In this document: positions 58,399 through 64,000 of the stretch, piece after piece | How the letters are laid out: every line of letters begins with the position of its first letter | Numbering within the stretch: position 1 is the stretch's first letter | Assembly: GCA_964655245.1 (NCBI GenBank) | Contig: CAZZLQ010000002.1 | Span: 18,310 to 82,309, forward strand | DNA length: 64,000 nucleotides | Direction of reading: 5' to 3' | Origin: JBEIHI01 sp964655245 | Lineage (GTDB): Bacteria > Bdellovibrionota > UBA2394 | Notes under the pieces: generated by a model | Told to the model about the DNA's origin: nothing | The model's input: the letters and a program-made list of their open reading frames with translations, nothing else | The model's database searches: none | Program-made: the position numbers and the translations under genes

Positions 58399-59831
58399 GT
58401 ACACGTACACGATTTGCCCCCTCACCGACGGGGTTTCTTCACTTAGGAAATGTTCGAACTGCTCTGTTTGCCTATTTGTTTGCGCGGCACACAAAGGGAC
58501 GATTCATCTTGCGAATCGAAGACACGGATCAGGAGCGATTAGTCGAAGGCTCAGAGGCTGCGATCTACAAAGATCTGAAGTGGCTTGGGCTTCAGTGGGA
58601 TGAAGGTCCCGATATGGGCGGTCCCCTCGGACCTTACAAGTGTTCTCAGCGCTATGATATTTATGATTTGCAGCTGAAGCGTCTTCGAAAGTTGGGCAAG
58701 GTCTATCGCTGTTTTTGTACACCAGATCAACTCGAGCAAGACCGAAAGCTTCTTTCGTCGCAAAAGAAAATTCTCAAGTATGTCGGTCGTTGCTCGGCTG
58801 TCAGTGATGCAGATTCGGACAAGCGAGCACAATCAGAACCTTTTGTTTGGCGAATGCGCGTTGATCCCACAGGCTCAATCAAAATCAAAGATATCGTTCG
58901 AGATGATGTCGAAATCGAAAAGGAAACTCTCGGAGATTTTGTTCTCGCGCGTTCCACGGGGATTCCCGTGTTTTTGTTTCAAAACGCCATCGATGATGCG
59001 CTTCAAGAGATGACTCATGTGATTCGAGGTGAGGACCACCTTTCCAACACCTTCCGTCAGGTCATGATCTACGAAGCGTTAGGCTATAAGATTCCAGAGT
59101 TCGCCCATCTGCCGATGATTGGCGATGAAGATGGGGGCAAGCTGAGCAAGCGAGCAGGAAGTCTCTCCATTGGACAGCTTCGGGAAGAAGGCTATCTGCC
59201 GCAAGGAATTACCAACTATCTTGCACTTCTTGGTTGGTCTCCTGGAGATACTGGGAAAACGGGAGAGAAGTTTAAGTTGGCAGAGCTCATTGAGGCGTTT
59301 GATATTCATCGAATTCATAAGGGCCGAGCTTTGTTTGATTTCCAAAAGCTTCAGTTTTTGAATCATGCGCATTTACAAGACATGTCCACCGCCGATTTGG
59401 TGGCGTTAGCGCCATGCCACAAGCCAAATTTGTCTGAAGTTTGGCCAAGCGCGGTTGAGTTGATTCGTCATGACTGTTCGACGGTCAAAGAAATCTACAA
59501 AGTAGAGACTTTCTTGACCGCTCCTTCCTATGAAGCACCCTCTGCTCAGGAGATTTTGAAGAAGGAGTCTTCTCGAAAAGCACTCGAATTGGGATTGCAG
59601 AGCTTTAAGGAAAAAAGCCAGGCGGGCTCAACAGATGTTGTTTTGAAAGAAAGTATTCAGGGCGCTGGAAAGACTTTGGGGATTAAGGGCAAGGATTTGT
59701 TTTTTCCGTTTCGTGTCGCTTTGACAGGAACTGAAGCTGGTCCCGAACTCGCGCCACTCGCCAAGATTCTTGGCTCAGCTGAGGTTGAGACTCGTCTTCG
59801 AAAGGCTCTTGAGTTTTCTCAGGCCCTCTAA
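58395..59831 (+). CDS. gltX: Glutamyl-tRNA synthetase
   Basis: Class I aminoacyl-tRNA synthetase, 478 residues. RFAPSPTGFLHLGNVRTALF (HIGH box as HLGN), RIEDTDQER, VIRGEDHLSNTFRQ and KMSKS box GGKLSKRAGS. GTG 58395 (MSTRTRFAPSPTG) overlaps the ispF stop as GTGA and gives the normal N-terminus; the frame upstream within ispF lacks support. Whether it is discriminating or not cannot be told here. Confidence 0.95.
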   Translation: MSTRTRFAPSPTGFLHLGNVRTALFAYLFARHTKGRFILRIEDTDQERLVEGSEAAIYKDLKWLGLQWDEGPDMGGPLGPYKCSQRYDIYDLQLKRLRKLGKVYRCFCTPDQLEQDRKLLSSQKKILKYVGRCSAVSDADSDKRAQSEPFVWRMRVDPTGSIKIKDIVRDDVEIEKETLGDFVLARSTGIPVFLFQNAIDDALQEMTHVIRGEDHLSNTFRQVMIYEALGYKIPEFAHLPMIGDEDGGKLSKRAGSLSIGQLREEGYLPQGITNYLALLGWSPGDTGKTGEKFKLAELIEAFDIHRIHKGRALFDFQKLQFLNHAHLQDMSTADLVALAPCHKPNLSEVWPSAVELIRHDCSTVKEIYKVETFLTAPSYEAPSAQEILKKESSRKALELGLQSFKEKSQAGSTDVVLKESIQGAGKTLGIKGKDLFFPFRVALTGTEAGPELAPLAKILGSAEVETRLRKALEFSQAL

Positions 59832-59839
59832 GGTGTTGA

Positions 59840-61852
59840 ATGCTGACTCGGCCCGCGTCTGATGAGAAATTTGAGCTAGTCTCATCGTTTGCTCCCAAGG
59901 GCAGTCAACCCCAGGCTATTTCAAAACTCGTCTCGGGACTCAAGTCACAGGTCAAAGACCAGGTTTTGCTGGGCATCACTGGATCGGGTAAGACCTTCAC
60001 GATGGCCGAGGTGATTCGCTCGGTGAATCGCCCAACGCTCGTCATTGCACATAACAAAACCTTGGCCGCGCAGCTCTATTCAGAGCTTAAAGAGTTTTTC
60101 CCGAAGAACTCGGTCGAATATTTTGTCAGCTTCTACGATTACTACCAGCCAGAGGCCTATGTGCCTTCGACGGATACGTATATCGAGAAAGATTCTTCGA
60201 TCAACGAGACGATCGATAAAATGCGGCATGCAGCCACTCGTTCACTCCTGGAGAGAAACGATGTGATCATCGTCGCGTCTGTCTCTTGCATCTACGGTCT
60301 TGGATCACCCGAAGCCTATTATGGACTTTTGCTCCATCTTAATCAGGGCGATAAAATCGAGCGAGACTCCATCATCGAAAAGCTTGTTCAGATTGGATAC
60401 GGCAGAAATGATCACGATTTTGCCCGCGGGGGATTCCGAGTTCGTGGTGACGTGATTGATATCTTTCCAGCCTCTGAGGATTCGCGAGCCTATCGGATCG
60501 ATCTCTTTGGTGACTTTGTTGATTCTCTTTCGGAGATTGAGCCTATTTCGGGGCGGGTAAACAAAAAGCTTTCGAAGATCTCCATTTATCCCACCAGTCA
60601 CTATATCACTTGGCCTGAGAGTCTTTCGAAGGCGGTTGAGTCGATTCAAAGAGAACTCGACCTGTGTGTGGTTGATCTCAAGAATCGTGGAAAGGTCTTG
60701 GAGGCCAAGCGACTTGATCAGCGAACTCGATTTGATCTGGAAATGCTGCGAGAGGCCGGCTTTTGTCTTGGGATTGAAAACTACTCAAGACATTTGACGG
60801 GGCGGAAGCCGGGTGAGCCGCCTGCCACTCTCCTTGATTATTTTCCAAAAGACTTTTTGCTCGTCATTGATGAGTCGCATGTCACCGTTCCGCAAATCCG
60901 CGGGATGTATAATGGAGACCGTGCCAGGAAGACAACACTAGTTGAGCATGGCTTTCGCCTTCCATCGGCGCTGGATAACAGGCCGCTGACTTTTGATGAG
61001 TTTAAGGAACGCGTGGGGCAGACCATTTATGTTTCGGCCACCCCCGGGGATTACGAGATGGAGCTTTCGAAGGGCCATTTGGTGGAGCAGATTATTCGAC
61101 CGACAGGTCTGCTTGATCCGGAGATCACTATTTTACCTGCAAAGAATCAGATTGATCTTTTGATTCCAGAGCTCAGAAATCAGGTCGCCAAGACTGAGCG
61201 AACGCTGATTACGACACTCACCAAAAAAAGTGCCGAGAATTTGACAGATTATCTACAGTCGTTGAACTTCAAGGTTCGATATCTTCATGCCGATGTTGAA
61301 ACCATGGAGAGATCTCAAATTCTCAAGGATTTACGATTGGGCGTTTTTGATATTCTGATTGGGATCAACTTGCTTAGAGAGGGGCTCGATTTGCCGGAAG
61401 TGAGTTTGGTGGCCATCTTGGATGCTGATAAGGAGGGCTTTTTGAGGGCAGATCGAGCGCTTCTTCAGACTTGTGGACGAGCAGCTCGAAACGTCAATGG
61501 TCGGGTGATCATGTTTGGAGATCACATCACTGACTCAATGGCTCGGTGTATTGAGATTACCAATCGAAGGCGTGCTATCCAAGTTCAGTACAATCAGGAG
61601 CATGGCATTACCCCAGGAACCGTGATTCGACCGATCGCCAAATCTCTCCAAGAGCTTGCCAAGGAGTCGGGAGCCCTTGCCGTTGAGGTTGATGTGGCAG
61701 TTGATACCGATTTGTCTGGAAGTTTGCAGGAGCTTGAAGCGCAAAAGAAACAGGCCGTCAAAGACCTCAATTTTGAATTGGCTGCAAAAATTAGGGATCG
61801 GATCCGCGATCTCAAACAAAGCCTTGTCCTTGAGGGTGAGAATCTTAAATGA
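59840..61852 (+). CDS. uvrB: Excinuclease ABC subunit B
   Basis: Damage-verification helicase of excision repair, 670 residues. Walker A GITGSGKTFT, IAHNKTLAAQLY, the beta-hairpin region (YYQPEAYVPSTDTYIEKD), VIDESHVTVPQI, motif V-VI (LREGLDLPEVSLVAILDADKEGFLRA; QTCGRAARN) and a C-terminal UVR domain (LEAQKKQAVKDLNFELAAKIRDRI) for UvrC. Nine bases after gltX; overlaps uvrC by 4 bases. Confidence 0.98.
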   Translation: MLTRPASDEKFELVSSFAPKGSQPQAISKLVSGLKSQVKDQVLLGITGSGKTFTMAEVIRSVNRPTLVIAHNKTLAAQLYSELKEFFPKNSVEYFVSFYDYYQPEAYVPSTDTYIEKDSSINETIDKMRHAATRSLLERNDVIIVASVSCIYGLGSPEAYYGLLLHLNQGDKIERDSIIEKLVQIGYGRNDHDFARGGFRVRGDVIDIFPASEDSRAYRIDLFGDFVDSLSEIEPISGRVNKKLSKISIYPTSHYITWPESLSKAVESIQRELDLCVVDLKNRGKVLEAKRLDQRTRFDLEMLREAGFCLGIENYSRHLTGRKPGEPPATLLDYFPKDFLLVIDESHVTVPQIRGMYNGDRARKTTLVEHGFRLPSALDNRPLTFDEFKERVGQTIYVSATPGDYEMELSKGHLVEQIIRPTGLLDPEITILPAKNQIDLLIPELRNQVAKTERTLITTLTKKSAENLTDYLQSLNFKVRYLHADVETMERSQILKDLRLGVFDILIGINLLREGLDLPEVSLVAILDADKEGFLRADRALLQTCGRAARNVNGRVIMFGDHITDSMARCIEITNRRRAIQVQYNQEHGITPGTVIRPIAKSLQELAKESGALAVEVDVAVDTDLSGSLQELEAQKKQAVKDLNFELAAKIRDRIRDLKQSLVLEGENLK

Positions 61853-63660
61853 GCAGAGAGATTCAGGCCCACACTCTAGAGAGTCTTGAACACCTGCCAA
61901 AAAAGCCTGGGGTTTATATTTTTAAAGGCCGCCGAAATCCTGAGGCGCGAGCTTCAGTGCTTTATGTGGGCAAGGCAAAGAGCCTCTATCAGCGAGTGCG
62001 ACAGTATTTTAAGGGTGAAGGCGATGGGCGACCGCTCGTTCAGTTTTTAAAAACCCGTGTTGAAGAGATCGAAACGATTGTGACGGAGTCGGAGCAAGAT
62101 GCTTTGCTCTTGGAAAATGAGCTCATCAAGAAGCACAGGCCCGCTTACAACATTCATCTCAAAGATGATAAGCGCTACTTGAGTCTTCGGCTCGATGTCT
62201 CGCATGAGTGGCCTCGACTTGAAGTGGTTCGAAAAATCAAAAAAGACAAGGCTGTTTATCTGGGGCCTTTTTCTTCGGCGAGCCGGCTGAGATCTGCCCT
62301 TGAGTTTATTCAGAAGGTGTTTCCGCTGAGAAGTTGTGACGATCGAAAGCTCTACAATCGTTCGCGTCCTTGTATCGAGTATGAGATTAAGCGCTGCGTA
62401 GCCCCCTGTGTGAAGTTTGTCAGTGCGGAGGCTTATCGAAAGCTTGTGGATGCAACGATTTTGTTTCTCAGGGGAGAAAACAAAACTCTTTTGCAATCGC
62501 TTGAAGTTCAAATGAATGATGCGGCGGAGCGAGAAAGTTATGAAGAGGCAGCTTCTTTGCGTGATCGACTGCAGAGCCTTGAATCGGTGATTCAGGGCCA
62601 GGGCATCATTGGGGTCCGTCAATACCAGCAGGGCCTTGACCAAGATGCAGTCGGAGTTGCTGTGGAAGGCAATCGTGCGGTGATTGTGGTCTTGTTTATT
62701 CGAAACGGAATCATTTTTGATAAGAGAAGTTTTGAATTCAAGAATGTGTCGCTTGAGCGGCAAGACTTGCTGGGCGAGTTTCTTACTCGGTACTACTCCT
62801 CAGATGTTTATATTCCCCACGAGGTTTTGGTTTCAGAGGCGGTTGATGTAGAGGCAGACATCAAGGTGGTGGCTCCTCGCTCGGAGGAAAAACTAAGTTT
62901 TGTCAAAGTGGCCGAAGAAAATGCGGCGCTTAATCTCAAGTCTCAGATCCAAAAAGTCGCACGATTAGACAAGACACTACACTCTCTCCAAAGGCTTCTA
63001 GGGCTTAAGAAGTTGCCTCAGTCGATGGACTGTTTGGATATTTCGCACCATCAAGGCAAAGAGGCGGTCGCTTCGGTGGTGCGCTTTGTGGACGGAGTTC
63101 CGTTTAAGGATGGCTATCGCCGTATTAAACTTGAGCACGATCAAGTAGATGATTTTGAATCGATGAAAGAGGCAATGACTCGCCGGTATAAGGAAGAGGG
63201 AGATCTTCCTGACCTGATTGTCATTGATGGAGGGAAGGGGCAGCTCAGCTCCGCAGTCGAGGCGCTTAAAGCGCGTGGGTTCCTGGAAAAGGTAGAAATC
63301 GTCTCGCTTGCCAAAGCTCGGGAGGGATCCGGTCTTGATCCCCTCAACCCCCAAAATCGCGAGCGAGTGTTTCGTTGGGGTCAGAAGAATCCCATTCTGT
63401 TTAAGGAAGACTCGGCAGAAGAGCTTTTGCTTCGCTATCTACGCGATGAAGCGCATCGCTTTGCGATTTCCTATCACCGACTTCGAAAAGATCGTATGAC
63501 GACATCTGTATTGGATGATCTGCCCGGGATGACTGAGAAGCTCAAACTCAAGTTGCTAAGAGAGTTTGGATCGGTTGATGGTATCCTTTCGGCTCCCGCT
63601 CAGGATCTTGCTAAGATCGTCAAAGGCAAGACTCTGGAGGCGCTTCAGAAACTTCTTTGA
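61849..63660 (+). CDS. uvrC: Excinuclease ABC subunit C
   Basis: Dual-incision nuclease, 603 residues. GIY-YIG domain (LPKKPGVYIF ... VLYVGKAKSLYQRVRQYF), a cysteine cluster region (CIEYEIKRCVAPCV), UVR motif, the RNase H-like nuclease (CLDISHHQGKEAVASVVRF, VIDGGKGQLSSA) and C-terminal HhH repeats (LPGMTEKLKLKLLREFGSVDGI). ATGA overlap with uvrB. Complete. Confidence 0.98.
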   Translation: MSREIQAHTLESLEHLPKKPGVYIFKGRRNPEARASVLYVGKAKSLYQRVRQYFKGEGDGRPLVQFLKTRVEEIETIVTESEQDALLLENELIKKHRPAYNIHLKDDKRYLSLRLDVSHEWPRLEVVRKIKKDKAVYLGPFSSASRLRSALEFIQKVFPLRSCDDRKLYNRSRPCIEYEIKRCVAPCVKFVSAEAYRKLVDATILFLRGENKTLLQSLEVQMNDAAERESYEEAASLRDRLQSLESVIQGQGIIGVRQYQQGLDQDAVGVAVEGNRAVIVVLFIRNGIIFDKRSFEFKNVSLERQDLLGEFLTRYYSSDVYIPHEVLVSEAVDVEADIKVVAPRSEEKLSFVKVAEENAALNLKSQIQKVARLDKTLHSLQRLLGLKKLPQSMDCLDISHHQGKEAVASVVRFVDGVPFKDGYRRIKLEHDQVDDFESMKEAMTRRYKEEGDLPDLIVIDGGKGQLSSAVEALKARGFLEKVEIVSLAKAREGSGLDPLNPQNRERVFRWGQKNPILFKEDSAEELLLRYLRDEAHRFAISYHRLRKDRMTTSVLDDLPGMTEKLKLKLLREFGSVDGILSAPAQDLAKIVKGKTLEALQKLL

Positions 63661-63693
63661 CTTGGTCGGATGATCATTTCACCATGAAATAGA

Positions 63694-64000
63694 ATGCTGA
63701 CGTTCCTGAGCTTGCTCGTCCTCATTTCAGATGTGAAGGGGCCCGATCCATTTGTTGGATTTGGGATCACGCCTGTTCCTATTCAATTTGAGCCGGCGAC
63801 TGAGGGAGAAGAGGGAGGACAGCTTCGCAGACGCTTTCTTCAATTGGGAGCTCCCTTTGAAATCAAAGAGTTTTCATGGGGTGAGATTGAGGGGTTAAAG
63901 TTGGTTTTTTCCCCTGAGCTTGCAACCAATCAAAGTATTTTTCTAGCTCAGGGTGTTTTCATGCTTGAAGAAACTGTGCCCTTTCGGGCGTATCGATCTG
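63694..64000 (+). CDS. Unknown exported protein, 3'-partial
   Basis: About 102 residues visible, open to the window end. Begins MLTFLSLLVLISDVKGPDPF, which looks like a short signal sequence, then GFGITPVPIQFEPATEGEEG and an apparently globular region. No family recognised. It starts 33 bases after uvrC with a weak ribosome site. Confidence 0.6.
   Translation, partial: MLTFLSLLVLISDVKGPDPFVGFGITPVPIQFEPATEGEEGGQLRRRFLQLGAPFEIKEFSWGEIEGLKLVFSPELATNQSIFLAQGVFMLEETVPFRAYRS

Noticed and set aside
1..64000. CRISPR arrays, insertion sequences, prophage or integrated plasmids
   Set aside because: No regularly spaced repeats, transposase, integrase or phage genes; synteny is that of a core origin region.

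Overview
This is a chromosomal core region centred on the replication origin of a Gram-negative bacterium with roughly 50% GC. The gene order dnaA-oriC-dnaN-recF-gyrB-gyrA on one side and rpmH-rnpA-yidD-yidC-mnmE-mnmG-parA-parB-bactofilin-atp on the other, many lipoproteins and signal peptides, a MXAN_5187-type protein, a MYXO-CTERM-like tail and a CarD regulator point to Bdellovibrionota or a neighbouring former-deltaproteobacterial lineage. That placement is inferred from synteny and domain content; no rRNA is present. I see no insertion sequences, prophage or CRISPR.

Layout. (1) 1-10.5 kb, plus strand: 3' part of mfd, three SurA/PpiC-type folding factors, a DASS anion transporter, pdxA and uvrA. 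(2) 10.5-21.5 kb, minus strand: one tightly packed run dnaN-recF-gyrB-gyrA-TPR lipoprotein-hemL-atpZ-atpI-atpB-atpE, so the F0 a and c subunits sit downstream of the replication genes; a hairpin inside the 3' end of the convergent uvrA looks like its terminator. (3) 21.5-23.6 kb: tRNA-Ala(GGC), oriC with a DnaA-box cluster, and dnaA. (4) 23.7-37.6 kb, plus strand: rpmH, rnpA, yidD, yidC, mnmE, mnmG, parA, parB, bactofilin, then b', b, delta, alpha, gamma, beta, epsilon of ATP synthase; three parS-like sites lie in and beside mnmE. (5) 37.6-42.2 kb, lineage-specific genes: MXAN_5187-type protein, a pseudo-metzincin with a sorting tail, an FHA-CpaF ATPase, a small lipoprotein and a TonB-like protein. 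(6) 42.2-49.4 kb: the glycine cleavage operon (minus) and an SDR-purK-purE operon (plus). (7) 49.4-56.6 kb: a very large secreted subtilase with a long repeat region, tRNA-Arg(TCT), and two unrecognised exported proteins. (8) 56.6-64 kb, plus strand: carD-ispD-ispF-gltX-uvrB-uvrC and the start of an unknown exported protein.

How it fits together: chromosome replication (DnaA, clamp, RecF, gyrase), origin segregation (ParA, ParB, parS, bactofilin) and all F1F0 genes form two blocks around oriC. Transcription-coupled and global excision repair (mfd, uvrA, uvrB, uvrC) are all within 64 kb. PLP supply (pdxA) and PLP enzymes (hemL, gcvPA/PB) occur together.

The points most worth following up are a recF that appears to start at ATT, a UvrA whose insertion domain is replaced by a short acidic linker, a secreted metzincin-like protein that has lost all three zinc histidines, a ParA with a roughly 125-residue acidic tail, and a bactofilin gene overlapping parB.
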